Source: Comamonas testosteroni TK102
GTDB lineage: Bacteria; Pseudomonadota; Gammaproteobacteria; Burkholderiales; Burkholderiaceae_C
Assembly: GCF_000739375.1 (NCBI RefSeq)
Contig: NZ_CP006704.1
Location: 1,240,001-1,304,000, forward strand
DNA length: 64,000 bases
Direction: 5' to 3'
The position numbers were made by a program, and so were the translations under genes. The notes below the pieces were generated by a model. That model had not been told where the DNA came from. It searched no databases and saw only the letters and a list, made by a program, of their open reading frames with translations. Positions 26,761 through 37,314 of the stretch are shown in pieces; the first letter of the stretch is position 1; each line of letters starts with the position of its first letter.

Positions 26761-26971
26761 CATATTGTCATCAAATGTGACGCAAACCATTGATGGTTGC
26801 GGGCTTGCTGCTCTGCTTAGTGAAGCGCATAGCACATAGATTGCGCCATAGCAAGAAATAGCGAACAGCCGCAGTTGAGCAAATGGCTAACCACTGCACC
26901 GCGTGCCAAAACTCTGAATCTGTAGACAATTACGCCCTTCTATTCTTACATGTTTCCGCCCCGGTTTTTCC

Positions 26972-27496
26972 ATGTCTAGTATCCAGGTCCGTCCCGCTAC
27001 TCTTCGCGATGCAAAAGCGATTGCCCAGATCCATACTGCTTCCGCACTGGAGGCTTATCGAGGTCTGGTTCCCGATGATCAACTGAAGGCCATGTCCTCG
27101 GTTGAAAAGCGCCAGGCTTACTGGCGCGAAGCTATTGAATACTGCGAGCCGCAGGTCCAGGTCGCCATCGACGGCGACAAGATCGTCGGCTTTATCGGCT
27201 TTGACCGCTCCCGTGATGAAAAGTCCCGCCAGACCACCGGCGAGATTTGGGCCATCTATGCTGCCCCTTCCCACTGGAACCAAGGCGTTGGCGTTGCCCT
27301 GTGGGACGCTGCCCGTGACGGTTTGCTGGAAGAAGGCTGCACCAATGTGACTGCCTGGATTCCGCTGCGCAACGAGCGTGCCCTGCGTTTCCATGAAATG
27401 GCTGGCTTCAAGCGTGAAATGTCCACGGCCAAGACGGCTGTGATCGGCAGCATCAAGATCGAAGAAGTGCGCGTCAAGCGCCCTCTGAACGGCTGA
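26972..27496 (+). CDS. GNAT family N-acetyltransferase
   Basis: 174 residues. The acetyl-CoA binding motif is NQGVGVALWDAA (residues 103-114) preceded by EIWAIYAAPSHW, and IPLRNERALRFHEMAGFKR is the usual second half of the fold. The N-terminus IQVRPATLRDAKAIAQIHTA is typical. The target is unknown. The methyltransferase gene starts 34 bases downstream, so both may share a transcript. Confidence 0.88.
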   Translation: MSSIQVRPATLRDAKAIAQIHTASALEAYRGLVPDDQLKAMSSVEKRQAYWREAIEYCEPQVQVAIDGDKIVGFIGFDRSRDEKSRQTTGEIWAIYAAPSHWNQGVGVALWDAARDGLLEEGCTNVTAWIPLRNERALRFHEMAGFKREMSTAKTAVIGSIKIEEVRVKRPLNG

Positions 27497-27530
27497 TCAC
27501 AGCGGTTCAACCCTCACTGAAAGACAGGTC

Positions 27531-28745
27531 GTGACGTCTCTCCACAGCAAGCTCGCGGCCTCAGTCTGCGCTCCCACATCTGCTTTCGATCTACTGCAAT
27601 GGCAGGAGCAAGCCCGCGCCCATACGGCCTTGTGGCGCAGCGAAAGCAGCCTGCCCAAGCCCCGCCGCATCGAAGTTGCCGATGACACCATGCCCGCTGA
27701 TACGGCGTTTCGCCATATCAGCGAAGGTGCGTCACTTCTGTGGCGCGGTGATTTTCAGAATGCGCGCCAGCTGTTGCTGGCACTGGGCCGCCGGCTGGAC
27801 AAGAAGTCGCGCCGCAAGAGCCCGCCAAAGAGCCCTGCTGCGGCAGGCTTTCCCCACGCGTTTCATCTGTACCGCCAGTCCCAGGCCCAGCGTGCACGCA
27901 TGCTGGGCAGCATTCTGATCGAGCTGGATAGGCAATGGCATTGCGCCTTGCGCCGGGCCCCGGACTGGAGCCTGGCCTGCTCCGAGGCCTGGGGCGCTGC
28001 TCCGGCCCAAGCACATGCGCAGTCCGTGCTGGTGCCGCTGCGCGATCTGCTGGGGGTGGTCGGCGCCCATGAATGGCGCAAGAAGGGGGTGGAGATTACC
28101 GCCCTGGATGGCGCCCGCATTCATGCGCACTACGGTGTTTTCTCGCCCGTGCGCGGCGAGTATCTCGATCTGGTGGCGCGTGCGAGCATTCCTGCTGCCG
28201 GTCTGCAACAGGCCTGGGATATCGGTGTCGGTACGGGCGTGCTCTCGGCATTGCTGCTCAAGCGCGGCGTGAAGTCGGTGGTCGCCACCGATACCAGCGA
28301 GCGTGCGCTGGCCTGTGCCACCGAGAATCTGCAGCGTCTGGGTCATGCTTCCCGGGTGGAGCTGCAGCGTGCCGATCTGTTTGCGCAAGGACAGGCAGGC
28401 CTGATTGTGTGCAACCCGCCCTGGCTGCCGGGCAAGGCAGCATCGGTGCTCGATCAGGCCATTTATGACGAAGACAGCCGCATGCTGCGCGGCTTTCTGC
28501 AAGGGCTGTCAGCACACCTGCTGCCGGGTGGCGAAGGCTGGCTCATCCTATCGGACCTGGCCGAGCATCTGAAGTTGCGTACGCGTGACGAGTTGCTGGG
28601 CTGGATTGAAGCGGCCGGCCTCAAGGTACTGGGCCGCGATGACGTTCGCCCGCATCATGGCAAGGCGCAGGACCGCGAGGACCCCTTGCACACTGCGCGC
28701 GCGGCCGAAGTGACCTCGCTCTGGCGTCTGGCTGCTGCCGCTTGA
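27531..28745 (+). CDS. SAM-dependent methyltransferase, NPPW (HemK-like) motif
   Basis: 404 residues from a GTG start. The first 200 residues have no known motif. Then comes a class I methyltransferase: the glycine-rich SAM loop WDIGVGTGVLSALLLKRG (about 229-246), VVATDTSERAL and the active-site motif VCNPPWLPG (Asn at about 295). NPPY/W is found in enzymes that methylate an amide or exocyclic amino group in protein, RNA or DNA; which of these applies is not clear. A lysine/arginine/proline stretch (KKSRRKSPPKSPAAAG) lies at about 88-103. Confidence 0.83.
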   Translation: MTSLHSKLAASVCAPTSAFDLLQWQEQARAHTALWRSESSLPKPRRIEVADDTMPADTAFRHISEGASLLWRGDFQNARQLLLALGRRLDKKSRRKSPPKSPAAAGFPHAFHLYRQSQAQRARMLGSILIELDRQWHCALRRAPDWSLACSEAWGAAPAQAHAQSVLVPLRDLLGVVGAHEWRKKGVEITALDGARIHAHYGVFSPVRGEYLDLVARASIPAAGLQQAWDIGVGTGVLSALLLKRGVKSVVATDTSERALACATENLQRLGHASRVELQRADLFAQGQAGLIVCNPPWLPGKAASVLDQAIYDEDSRMLRGFLQGLSAHLLPGGEGWLILSDLAEHLKLRTRDELLGWIEAAGLKVLGRDDVRPHHGKAQDREDPLHTARAAEVTSLWRLAAAA

Positions 28746-28776
28746 CCGCGGGCGTCGTCCGTCGGCCGTCGGAAAG

Positions 28777-29391
28777 CTAGGCCGTCGCGCCTTGCAGTTC
28801 CTGGCTGGACGGATCGGCTGCCTCGCCATGCGCCAGCAGGGCGGCCAGCCTTTCGCGCAGCGACCGGGCGCGCTCTTCGCCCGCATATTCCTCTACCGCT
28901 GTCAACAGGCTGATGCCTGCGCTGCGCAGACTGTTCAGGTCTCTGGCCTCGCGCAGCTGGGTGCGCAATGTCTGGGCCAGTGCCTCATGGCGGTTGGCAA
29001 ACAGGCGCTCGCACATATCGAATAAATACATGCGCGTGCCTGCCATATTGATGGCTGGCACCGTGCTGGCGGCTTGCTCTGCTGGCGCCAGGGCCGGTAC
29101 GGCAGGGCTTTCGCCGAGGGTGGCAAGAGCCACTGCAGGGTGGAGGGCCACGCCGCGCTCCCTGGGGGCGCTGGAGGACGCCACCAGTTGGAGATACCCC
29201 TGCTCCACCAATTGCTGGGCCAGTGCGGCATGATCGCTGCCCAGCATGGCGGCAAGTTCTTCCATGCTCTTGCCGCCGGCCAGCAACAGCAGGGAGCGCG
29301 CGCGCTGCGGCAGCTGGCGCGATCCGGGCTGAAGTTCCTCCTGGGCCTTGGCGGTTTTCTGCAAAATCATGGCTGGTTCTGTCTGGCGCAT
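28777..29391 (-). CDS. Unknown protein with possible winged-helix N-terminus
   Basis: About 204 residues if started at ATG 29391; ATG 29370 is possible too, and neither has a Shine-Dalgarno. RSLLLLAGGKSMEELAAMLG and ALAQQLVEQGYLQLV look like a helix-turn-helix or winged-helix fold. A proline/alanine linker follows, then an all-helical C-terminal half (MYLFDMCERLFANRHEALAQ) ending in SQELQGATA. No membrane segment. Convergent with the methyltransferase gene and divergent from dusC. Confidence 0.65.
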   Translation of the reverse strand: MRQTEPAMILQKTAKAQEELQPGSRQLPQRARSLLLLAGGKSMEELAAMLGSDHAALAQQLVEQGYLQLVASSSAPRERGVALHPAVALATLGESPAVPALAPAEQAASTVPAINMAGTRMYLFDMCERLFANRHEALAQTLRTQLREARDLNSLRSAGISLLTAVEEYAGEERARSLRERLAALLAHGEAADPSSQELQGATA

Positions 29392-29502
29392 TACAAGTGC
29401 GGATGCGCTATTGCATGAGCTGACGATGACACTGGTGTGAATCTGCGCCAATTCGCAGTGGATCGGCCAGTCATTACTGCCCAAGCTTGCCAATTGCTTC
29501 TG

Positions 29503-29550
29503 AATTAATAGCTGCTGGCGTTTTCTGAATAAGCGCTACAGGTCAATCTG
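29503..29550. repeat. Palindromic intergenic repeat, copy 5
   Basis: AATTAATAGCTGCTGGCG, TTTTCTGAA, TAAGCGCTACAGGTCAATC. It ends 13 bases before the dusC ATG. Confidence 0.72.
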
Positions 29551-29563
29551 ATTTGAATCTGAA

Positions 29564-30607
29564 ATGAGACTGCTGCTTGCGCCCATGGAAGGGCTGCTGG
29601 ATTTTGTGTTGCGCGATGTGCTGACCCGGGTGGGCGGCGCGGATCGCTGCGTGTCCGAGTTCATTCGCATCAGCGGCTCCCTGCTGCCGGACAAGGTCTA
29701 TCTGCGCACCATGCCTGAGCTGCGCTACGGCAGCCGGACGCTGGCCGGAGTGCCGGTGCGGGCGCAGCTGCTGGGTTCTGACCCCGTCAGCATGGCCGAA
29801 AACGCGGCCAATCTGGCGCGTCTGGGGCCCGAGGGCATTGATCTGAATTTCGGCTGCCCGGCCAAGGTGGTCAACCGCCATGGCGGTGGTGCATCGCTGC
29901 TGCAGGACCCCATGCAGATTGCCCGCGTGGTCGAAGCCGTGCGCAAGGCGGTTCCGGCGCAGCTGCCGGTATCGGCCAAGATGCGGCTGGGTTTCAACGA
30001 CCGGGCGCTGATGACCGAGTGCGCCCAGGCCATGGAAAGCGGCGGAGCCTGCGAAATCGTCGTCCATGCACGCACCAAGCTGGATGGCTATCGCCCCCCG
30101 GCCTACTGGGAGGAGATTCCGCGCATCCGCGAGGCGGTGGGCGTGAATGTGGTGGCCAATGGCGAGATCTGGACCGTGGAGGAGGCCTTGCGCTGCCGCG
30201 AAGTCTCGGGTTGTGACGATCTGATGCTGGGACGCGGCATCGTGGCCGACCCGGGTCTGGCACTGGCGGTGCGCCGCGCCGTGGAGCAGGGCAGTGGCAC
30301 GGCGGCGGCGGGCATTGATTGGCTTGAGCTGGCGCCCCAGGTGCAGCGTTTCTGGCATATGGTCTGCGAGGATCTGGAGCCGCGTCAGCGTGCAGGTCGT
30401 CTCAAGCAATGGCTCAATCTCATGCGCAGACGCTTTCCCGAAGCCGAGCAGGCCTATCAGGAGGTGCGCACCCAGACCGATCAACGCGCCATCAGCGATT
30501 GGGTGCAGGCGCTGCCACTGCGCGATCTGCAGCAGGAATGGGCCTGGCCGCAGTCCGTGTCTAAAGCAGACTGTCCGGAGCCAGAGGCCCGAGCAGCTGC
30601 AGCATGA
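29564..30607 (+). CDS. dusC: tRNA-dihydrouridine(16) synthase DusC
   Basis: FMN- and NADPH-dependent reduction of uridine 16 in the tRNA D-loop. 347 residues with the DUS start LLLAPMEGLLDFVLR, the catalytic cysteine in LNFGCPAKVVNRHGGG (Cys98), KMRLGFND, VVHARTKLDGY and NGEIWTVEEA. The fit is to the DusC subgroup rather than DusA or DusB. No Shine-Dalgarno; the repeat copy ends directly upstream. Its last 47 bases overlap the 3' end of the convergent phospholipase-D gene. Confidence 0.93.
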   Translation: MRLLLAPMEGLLDFVLRDVLTRVGGADRCVSEFIRISGSLLPDKVYLRTMPELRYGSRTLAGVPVRAQLLGSDPVSMAENAANLARLGPEGIDLNFGCPAKVVNRHGGGASLLQDPMQIARVVEAVRKAVPAQLPVSAKMRLGFNDRALMTECAQAMESGGACEIVVHARTKLDGYRPPAYWEEIPRIREAVGVNVVANGEIWTVEEALRCREVSGCDDLMLGRGIVADPGLALAVRRAVEQGSGTAAAGIDWLELAPQVQRFWHMVCEDLEPRQRAGRLKQWLNLMRRRFPEAEQAYQEVRTQTDQRAISDWVQALPLRDLQQEWAWPQSVSKADCPEPEARAAAA

Positions 30608-32294
30608 GGCGCAGTCCGAGGCTGGCATCGGGCTCCGAGTAGGAGTCCTCGAGACCGCTTTCCTGGGGGGCGCGCCAGACCAGCTTTCCCTTGGGGTCCA
30701 GGTCCACCCGCCAGCTGTTTTCGGGCAGGCTTTCGTCGATGCTGTCGCTGGCCAGCTGGCTGAAGCGGCGGCTGCCGATCAGCACGGCGATCTCGGTGTT
30801 CTGCAGCTGTGAGCGCATGTCCAGATTCATGGAGCCCACGGCGACCAGGCGCCCGTCCATGACCAGCAGCTTGGTGTGCAGCATGGCCCGCGAAGCCCCG
30901 GCGCTGCCCCCGCTGGAGCCCGTGGTGCCTGCGCGCAATGCGGAGCGTACATTGGCCGCTTCGCTGCGCATTTCATGCAGTTCTATGCCCATCTCCAGCA
31001 GCGCCTTGCGATGACGTGCATAGCCGGCATGGGCCAGCGGCGCATCGTTGGAAGCCAGGGAATTGGTCAGCACCCGGATGCGCACGCCCTTGCTGCGCGC
31101 GGCGCGAAAGGCATCCATGATCTCCGGCCCCGGCACGAAGTAGGGCGAAACCACCAGCAGGTCCTGCCTGGCGGAGCGGATCAGTGCCAACAGACCATCG
31201 ACCACCGATTCGGCATTCAGCGCCGGCGTGGCCGAGGAGGGCAGGCTGTGGGCGTCGTCCGCCTTAAGCACGGCTGTTCCGACGGGCTCGCTGGCCGCCG
31301 ATCGTTCCGCACCTTCGACGGGAATCTTGGTCGGGCTGTCCGCCAGCACCATGGCCTGGGCCCAGATCCATGGGATCCGGTTCAGATTCATGGACTTGTC
31401 CTCGGACTCCGGTCCTGCGATTCCGGTGCCCGGGGCTGGCGCGGCTTCGGTTTTGGCGTCTTCCTGGTCGAACTGCGTCTTGAGCTTGAGCAAATCCGGC
31501 TCGCTGATCAGCGACTGTACGGGGTAGGCGCGCACATTGTTCCAGTAGCGGTCGAAGCTGCGCGACAAATCCTTGACGACGGGGCCGCCGGCCAGGACAT
31601 CGAGATCGACAAAATTGCCCACATTGGAGGCGTCAAAATAGGCATCGCCCAGGTTGCGTCCGCCGATCACGGCCAGGGTGTTGTCGGCCACGAACAGCTT
31701 GTTGTGCATGCGCTGCTGGGCGCGCTGAAAGTCGGTCAGCAGCGTCCAGGCCCGGCCGATGGTGGAGGCGCGCGAGCCGGCCAGCGGGTTGAACATGCGC
31801 ATCTCCACATTGGGCACAAAAGCCGGGCGCATGACCTGCGCGTCGGGCCCGGTGCTGTGAAAATCGTCCAGCAGCACGCGTACGCGCACGCCGCGCCGGG
31901 CCGCCTGCACGACGGCGCGCAGCAGTCGCCCGGTGCTTTGGTCTGCATGGATGGCGTAGTACTGCAGATCCAGCGTTTTCTGTGCGTTTTCCACCAGCGC
32001 CATGCGGCTGCTGAGCGCATGCCTGGGGCCGGAGATCAAGGCAAAAGCCGAGGCATCGGGCTTGGCCTTGGCAGGCCGGGTCTGGGAGATGAACAGGCCC
32101 AGGTCCGTGCTTTGGGGTTGGCTCAGGGCCGTGCTGACGGGGCGCTCCACATGCTTGGGCAGCGGTGCTGCGCAACCCGTGAGCAGCATCACGACAAAAG
32201 CGCCGGCAAGCAGTGCCGGACACTTGGGCCGCCGCAACGGCTGCAGGCGTGACGATGTAGAGATAGGAGCCGTCATTGCTGCTTTGTAACCCAT
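30561..32294 (-). CDS. Phospholipase D family lipoprotein, cardiolipin synthase-like
   Basis: 577 residues. FVVMLLTGCAAPL gives a lipobox with Cys41, so the protein is probably a membrane-anchored periplasmic lipoprotein. Two HKD half-motifs are present: HNKLFVADNTLAVIGGRN (about 196) and HTKLLVMDGRLVAVGSMN (about 472), as in the ClsC type of cardiolipin synthases and related PLD proteins. A non-conserved insert of about 80 residues lies between the halves. The start MGYKAAM is provisional (ATG 32276 is equally possible). It follows ribD on the same strand and its 3' end overlaps dusC. Confidence 0.87.
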   Translation of the reverse strand: MGYKAAMTAPISTSSRLQPLRRPKCPALLAGAFVVMLLTGCAAPLPKHVERPVSTALSQPQSTDLGLFISQTRPAKAKPDASAFALISGPRHALSSRMALVENAQKTLDLQYYAIHADQSTGRLLRAVVQAARRGVRVRVLLDDFHSTGPDAQVMRPAFVPNVEMRMFNPLAGSRASTIGRAWTLLTDFQRAQQRMHNKLFVADNTLAVIGGRNLGDAYFDASNVGNFVDLDVLAGGPVVKDLSRSFDRYWNNVRAYPVQSLISEPDLLKLKTQFDQEDAKTEAAPAPGTGIAGPESEDKSMNLNRIPWIWAQAMVLADSPTKIPVEGAERSAASEPVGTAVLKADDAHSLPSSATPALNAESVVDGLLALIRSARQDLLVVSPYFVPGPEIMDAFRAARSKGVRIRVLTNSLASNDAPLAHAGYARHRKALLEMGIELHEMRSEAANVRSALRAGTTGSSGGSAGASRAMLHTKLLVMDGRLVAVGSMNLDMRSQLQNTEIAVLIGSRRFSQLASDSIDESLPENSWRVDLDPKGKLVWRAPQESGLEDSYSEPDASLGLRLMLQLLGPLAPDSLL

Positions 32295-32328
32295 GATGAC
32301 CGAGTTCACATGTCGGACACAGACTGCG

Positions 32329-33438
32329 CTAGAACTGCTCTCGGCCCTGGATTCTGGCAACAATGCGCAGATCCGGTCCCATGCGGGCGACATCATGGAA
32401 CTCCAGTGGCAGGCCTTGCTCCAGGCTGTCGAGCGGGCCGAAGTTGGCAATGCCCATGGCTCCCGTGCCTAGCAGCTTGGGGGCTTGATAGAAGAGGAGC
32501 TCATCGACCAGACCTTCGTGAATCAGTGAGCCGTTGAGTTTGAAGCCTGCTTCCACATGCAGCTCATTCGTGCCGCGCTGGGCCAGATCGCGCAGCAGGG
32601 CTGCCAGATCGACCTTGCCCGCTGCATTCGGCATAGCAATAACCGTAGCACCTAGCGCTCGCAGTTTCTCGATCTTGGACTGGTTTATGCTGCAGGTGTA
32701 TATGAAGCAACCGCTAGGTGCTTTCAAAACATGAGCGTCCGGCGGGATGTCCAGCTTGCTGTCCACCACCGCAATACGCGGCTGGCGTGGCGTGGGCTGG
32801 TCGCGCACGTTCAGGCGCGGGTTGTCTTCCAGCACCGTGCCTATGCCGGTCAAGATCGTGCAGGCGCGGGCACGCCAGGCATGTCCATCGGCGCGGGCAG
32901 CCGCCGAGGTGATCCACTGGCTTTGACCATTGTGCAAGGCCGTGACGCCATCCAGCGAGCTGGCCGCCTTCATGCGCACCCAGGGCGTGCCGCGAATCAT
33001 GCGGCTGAAAAAACCGATATTGAGCTCGCGTGATTCGGCTGCGCCGGGGCCAATCTCCACATCAACACCCGCGGCGCGCAGCCGCTCGAAGCCCTGGCCG
33101 GCCACTTGCGGATTGGGATCCGTCAGCGCCCCCACCACCTTGGCTATGCCGGCTGCGATCAAGGCGTCGCAGCAGGGGCCGGTACGGCCATGGTGCGAGC
33201 AGGGCTCCAGCGTCACATAGGCCGTGGCTCCACGCACATCGTTGCCCTTGGCCGCCGCATCGCGCAATGCCATCACCTCGGCGTGGGGGCCACCGGCCTG
33301 CAGGGTAAAGCCCTGGCCGATGATACGGTCCGAGGCATCGACGATCACGCAGCCAACGCGCGGGTTGGGTGAGGAAAGAAAAAGCGCCTGAGCAGCCTGC
33401 TCAAGCGCCTTGTTCATGAAATGGGCAGAGGGTGTCAT
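32329..33438 (-). CDS. ribD: Riboflavin biosynthesis protein RibD (deaminase/reductase)
   Basis: Bifunctional: the N-terminal deaminase (about 1-145) and C-terminal reductase (about 146-369) carry out the second and third steps of riboflavin synthesis. Zinc ligands are His52 in GGPHAEVMAL and Cys80/Cys89 in TLEPCSHHGRTGPCC, with Glu54 as catalytic acid. The reductase part has WVRMKAASSLDGVTAL and ILTGIGTVLEDNPRLNVR. Length is as in E. coli (367). It stands apart from other rib genes here; 30 bases separate it from the pilE-like gene upstream. Confidence 0.96.
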   Translation of the reverse strand: MTPSAHFMNKALEQAAQALFLSSPNPRVGCVIVDASDRIIGQGFTLQAGGPHAEVMALRDAAAKGNDVRGATAYVTLEPCSHHGRTGPCCDALIAAGIAKVVGALTDPNPQVAGQGFERLRAAGVDVEIGPGAAESRELNIGFFSRMIRGTPWVRMKAASSLDGVTALHNGQSQWITSAAARADGHAWRARACTILTGIGTVLEDNPRLNVRDQPTPRQPRIAVVDSKLDIPPDAHVLKAPSGCFIYTCSINQSKIEKLRALGATVIAMPNAAGKVDLAALLRDLAQRGTNELHVEAGFKLNGSLIHEGLVDELLFYQAPKLLGTGAMGIANFGPLDSLEQGLPLEFHDVARMGPDLRIVARIQGREQF

Positions 33439-33468
33439 GCCCAGGATGGTAATGCAGAGGCGTAGGGC

Positions 33469-33912
33469 CTACTTGCCCCAGCAGTCGGCGTTGTAGCCCG
33501 TGTCTCCTTGTACCTTGCTGTTGGCGCCGGTAACACCTGCCTGGTTCAAGGTAAGAGTCTTGCATTTGTCAACTGCTTGACCTCCTTGAGGGGCTGCTTG
33601 GATGACATAGGCAGATGTGCTGGAGCTTGCGAAGCTGAAGGTATACCTGCTTGTACCGTACTGGGCCAGCATCTTGTCCATGGCTGTCTTCTGGGTGCTG
33701 TCACCAGTGATCGGGTAGACGCCGTTGGCAGTTGCTGCACGCTCCATCCATAGGGCCGCTTGCTGCAAGCCGGCTTTGGCTTCATTTCTAAATCCTCGTT
33801 GCGTGTATTCAGCGTAGCTCGGGTAAGCAATCGCAGCCAGAATACCTATGACAGCAACCGTAATCATTAGCTCGATGAGTGTAAAGCCCTTTTGTTTTTC
33901 CATGCTGTTCAT
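33469..33912 (-). CDS. pilE: Type IV pilin PilE (minor pilin)
   Basis: 147 residues. Class III signal peptide MNSMEKQKG is cut before [20 protein letters not shown] by prepilin peptidase PilD, with the conserved glutamate at +5. Two C-terminal cysteines (KCKTLT and DCWGK) would form the D-region disulfide. AAGGAA lies seven bases before ATG 33912. Last gene of the minor-pilin operon, 11 bases after pilY1, in the same order as in Pseudomonas and many Burkholderiales. The base composition is closer to its GC-rich neighbours than that of pilY1. Confidence 0.93.
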   Translation of the reverse strand: MNSMEKQKGFTLIELMITVAVIGILAAIAYPSYAEYTQRGFRNEAKAGLQQAALWMERAATANGVYPITGDSTQKTAMDKMLAQYGTSRYTFSFASSSTSAYVIQAAPQGGQAVDKCKTLTLNQAGVTGANSKVQGDTGYNADCWGK

Positions 33913-33923
33913 TGAGCGATTCC

Positions 33924-36900
33924 TTATTGAAGCTGTCGCCAGTTCAGAGAGGTCACTGGGTTGCTGAGCTTTCCTGTATTGGAGGTTTGCTGAGTACCAA
34001 TATTAATCTTCCCTCCTCGCGTACCTAAAGATATTTCTCGCGGAGAGGAGGTGGTTCTATTCGTACCACTGTCGGCGCTATTATAAAGACCATCTCCATT
34101 GGTATCCAGGAGCTGCTGAACAGGTTTAAGCCCGAATTCGATACCTAAAAGACTGCGCCAGGCTTTGGCTGGGGTGGAGGTTGGTTCGCATGTTTCCCCT
34201 TCTACATTTCCGCCGGAGGCAGGTACATCTGAAAGAATGTCTATGATGTTGCTTGCTGCTGAATAGAATCTTGGATTTCTAAGAACTCGCTCACCAGTTA
34301 CCGGGAAATTAAAGTACCAACCCTTGCTGTTGAGATAATTTAGCTCGGATTGAGTTCCCATACCCCAGAAATTCTGGCCTTGGCTATTTCCGGTGCCTGC
34401 CGTTGCGGTGCTTGAGAATGTTCTTGCAACCAGATTTGACTTTGCAACGACAGTCGGGGTTGCTGCATTGGTATCGATAATTACCTTTCCGGCAGTGCAT
34501 GATGTTTGATCGGCCGCGCACAGCTTATAGCGTGTATTGTCAACCACAGAATAGAAACTTTGGACAGATGCGTCTGTTCTATCACCTTCGGTCACATTTA
34601 TTCCGGTGCCAAAGGCGACCATGAGACCGGCCGTGCTTTCACTGACTCTAACCAGTGGTGCTGTAGTGATGGGTTGCAAGGTTGTCGCATTATTGGCTGT
34701 ATAGCTCGCTGTAAAAAGTGGCTGACCTGAAAATGCAATCCCCCAGTTCTGCGGATTTGAACTAGAAAGATCAAATTTCCACAGATTTCCGCGAAGATCT
34801 CCTGCATAAATGATGTCAGGTGTGCCGTCGCCATTCAGGTCAACCAGACGAGGAGCGGATAAACCATTGCTGCTGGCATTGGTTCCTGATGAGGCTGCGG
34901 TGATTTTTACCAATTCCTTTTGCCCGTCAAGATATTGGACCAGCAGAACAGGGCGCTCATTGGTGCTATTTATGCCATTGCCCATGACAACGGCCCATCG
35001 GTCATTGTTCATTTTGACAATTTGCGTCGAAATTTGAGGGCTATACTCACTTACGACTGGGGTGCTGAAAATATATCCAATATCTGCATCTGTTGTCGCA
35101 GTTTTATCTAGGACAACGATACTTCCCGCATTTGCGGTTGAAAAGTTACTGGCATATCCCGTGTTGATAGTGGGGCCGGGCTGGGTTACATCGAGAACGA
35201 AATAACCTTTTCCGCCGGCGCCGAGGCTTCCAACAAGCATGGTGCGCCATCGGTCCGCAAGGTCTGTGCTTGTGGAGTTGATGACAATGTCACCAGTGAA
35301 TGCAGAGCCATCTACATAATATTGATGAGTATATGAGCTGCTTGCAAGCTGCGGAAGTCTGAATATTATTCCTTCTGGGATATAAGAGATTTTCTCTTGG
35401 CCATCCACTGCAGAAAATCCATGTAGCATTCCGTCATTTCCGCCTACATAAAGCATGGGTATTCGTGTTTTATAGCGCGCTGCAAATGCGGAGTATCCTG
35501 GCTGATTGTAGCCTTGACTTGGAGATCCCGTATACCATATGGCTGAATTGACGATGTCGCCTTGAATGGAGCTGCGTGTTCTAAAATTGAAATTCTGAAC
35601 AGTCCCTCCATTGTTGGTGATATCTCCACGTATGAAATCCGCTATGGCTGTTCCAAGACTTGTTTTGTTTGCGGTTGTCGCATTGGTTCCCAGAGACGTG
35701 GTCAAGCTAGATTTTTGTGCATCCGACAGGTTTGCATAGTTAAAGCTGATGCCGGCGCTGCCATTGCTTGTCAATACTAATCTATTTGCTATCTGTCCTG
35801 TACGGGCATCAAGCTTGTCTGCCGTAGTAGGTAGGCGGTTGTTTATATTGTTTCCCCAAGCTGAGTTTGCGGAAAGGACTCCCGTATCCGTTGCAGCAAT
35901 CTGGGAATAAATAGCTCCCTTCCATCCACTTGCGTCGTAGGTTGCTGTATAGAGTTTGGCATCCTGCGTGCTGATGGAACTGGATGAGCTTGCATATCCA
36001 GTGAGGGGTTGAGACGTGTCTTCAATAATATTGCTGACAATATCCTTGAACGCATTTTTCAGATCTTCACTGGTCGAGGCAGGAATGAACTTGCCGCGTC
36101 CATTGATGGCCATGTGCCATAGCTCTTTTTTTCTATTATTTTCGTTTACGTTGTACCCGGAGGTTGTTCTGTTGTAAACACCATCGCAAGAAAATGTCCC
36201 AGTATCAGAAGAGGTGTTATCGGATTTACAAAGTGGGCTTGGCCAAGATAAATCTCCTGTAATCAATTTACTGTAGTCGCCAGAGAAGGTGTCTCCTCCC
36301 CAGGTCGGGGTGCCTGTCCAGGTTGCTGCGCCACTAAATCCAATGGTATATGTTGTCAAGCTTTGCCATGTTGCTGGATTATTCTTTGGATTCCAATACT
36401 CTTCAATTTCAATGTTCTGATTTCTGGAGTTCTTGAATATTTCTGAACCACTCTTTTTTATGATTGGTTTGACTTGATTTGGGATATCGTCTCTCAGGTC
36501 GGTCGCCCAATAATAAAATGAAAGATCGGCTAAGGTATTAATACCATCTGTTGAGCAACTGGTTCTGTTAGAGCAGGTTTGACTGGTTGATCCCCAGGAG
36601 TCTGAGTATATTTTTGTTTGAGTGGAACTTGCTACGTATGATTTTTGATCTGCAAATGTTGCATTTGTTCCATCAATATTCCCTGGGGATATGGTTTTGT
36701 AGCCCGTAAGGTTTCTGTCTCCATCTATATTTGTAGTCGTGCTGCTGGTGGAGCTGTTCCAGCCACCATCTGTCATGAAAATATGGAAGGATTTCCGGCA
36801 AGAGAGTACATTGCCCAACCGGGTTCCGGGTACCTCTGCCCACGGGGAATCACTATTCAGCGGTGTATTTTTTAAATAATCTCCGGCATTTCTTACCATC

Positions 36901-37313
36901 TGATGAGATGGAGTTCCATCCTTTGCGGTGAGCGTATCCACCCAAGTCAAGAAATTGGTGCGATGTGCTCCCTCCAGGATTTTCAGGGAGTTTCTATTAC
37001 CACAAGATGTGCTATTGCTAGGGATGCCATTGCATCGATTCATGGATTGCCAAGCAATACGGAGTCTTTTGTCGGGAATATTGCTTACTGCAAATGTGTC
37101 TTTTAATGCCGTTTTGAGTGCACTAATGCCAGAGTCGCCCATACTTCCAGAGTCGTCAACCGAAATGATGACATTAGGGGCAGGTTCTATGCTTGCGCTG
37201 CCTGCAGGGTATGTTGCGAAATTAAGTGGCGTTGCATTTGTGTAAATATGTGTGGCAAGACCTGCGATAGCCAAAGAATAGGCGAGGTTCTTGATAATTA
37301 TTTTTCTTTTCAT
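33924..37313 (-). CDS. pilY1: Type IV pilus tip adhesin PilY1
   Basis: 1129 residues. A signal peptide ([20 protein letters not shown]) precedes a von Willebrand A-like domain with the metal site [12 protein letters not shown] (residues 51-62). The C-terminal half is the PilY1 beta-propeller, starting near [20 protein letters not shown], with the calcium-binding loop DLNGDGTPD (about 823-831) and a second EF-like loop [12 protein letters not shown] (about 1068). PilY1 sits at the pilus tip and mediates adhesion and mechanosensing. AAAGGTG lies six bases before the ATG; the start is one base after the pilX stop. Strongly AT-rich. Confidence 0.94.
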   Translation of the reverse strand: MKRKIIIKNLAYSLAIAGLATHIYTNATPLNFATYPAGSASIEPAPNVIISVDDSGSMGDSGISALKTALKDTFAVSNIPDKRLRIAWQSMNRCNGIPSNSTSCGNRNSLKILEGAHRTNFLTWVDTLTAKDGTPSHQMVRNAGDYLKNTPLNSDSPWAEVPGTRLGNVLSCRKSFHIFMTDGGWNSSTSSTTTNIDGDRNLTGYKTISPGNIDGTNATFADQKSYVASSTQTKIYSDSWGSTSQTCSNRTSCSTDGINTLADLSFYYWATDLRDDIPNQVKPIIKKSGSEIFKNSRNQNIEIEEYWNPKNNPATWQSLTTYTIGFSGAATWTGTPTWGGDTFSGDYSKLITGDLSWPSPLCKSDNTSSDTGTFSCDGVYNRTTSGYNVNENNRKKELWHMAINGRGKFIPASTSEDLKNAFKDIVSNIIEDTSQPLTGYASSSSSISTQDAKLYTATYDASGWKGAIYSQIAATDTGVLSANSAWGNNINNRLPTTADKLDARTGQIANRLVLTSNGSAGISFNYANLSDAQKSSLTTSLGTNATTANKTSLGTAIADFIRGDITNNGGTVQNFNFRTRSSIQGDIVNSAIWYTGSPSQGYNQPGYSAFAARYKTRIPMLYVGGNDGMLHGFSAVDGQEKISYIPEGIIFRLPQLASSSYTHQYYVDGSAFTGDIVINSTSTDLADRWRTMLVGSLGAGGKGYFVLDVTQPGPTINTGYASNFSTANAGSIVVLDKTATTDADIGYIFSTPVVSEYSPQISTQIVKMNNDRWAVVMGNGINSTNERPVLLVQYLDGQKELVKITAASSGTNASSNGLSAPRLVDLNGDGTPDIIYAGDLRGNLWKFDLSSSNPQNWGIAFSGQPLFTASYTANNATTLQPITTAPLVRVSESTAGLMVAFGTGINVTEGDRTDASVQSFYSVVDNTRYKLCAADQTSCTAGKVIIDTNAATPTVVAKSNLVARTFSSTATAGTGNSQGQNFWGMGTQSELNYLNSKGWYFNFPVTGERVLRNPRFYSAASNIIDILSDVPASGGNVEGETCEPTSTPAKAWRSLLGIEFGLKPVQQLLDTNGDGLYNSADSGTNRTTSSPREISLGTRGGKINIGTQQTSNTGKLSNPVTSLNWRQLQ

Positions 37314-37314
37314 A

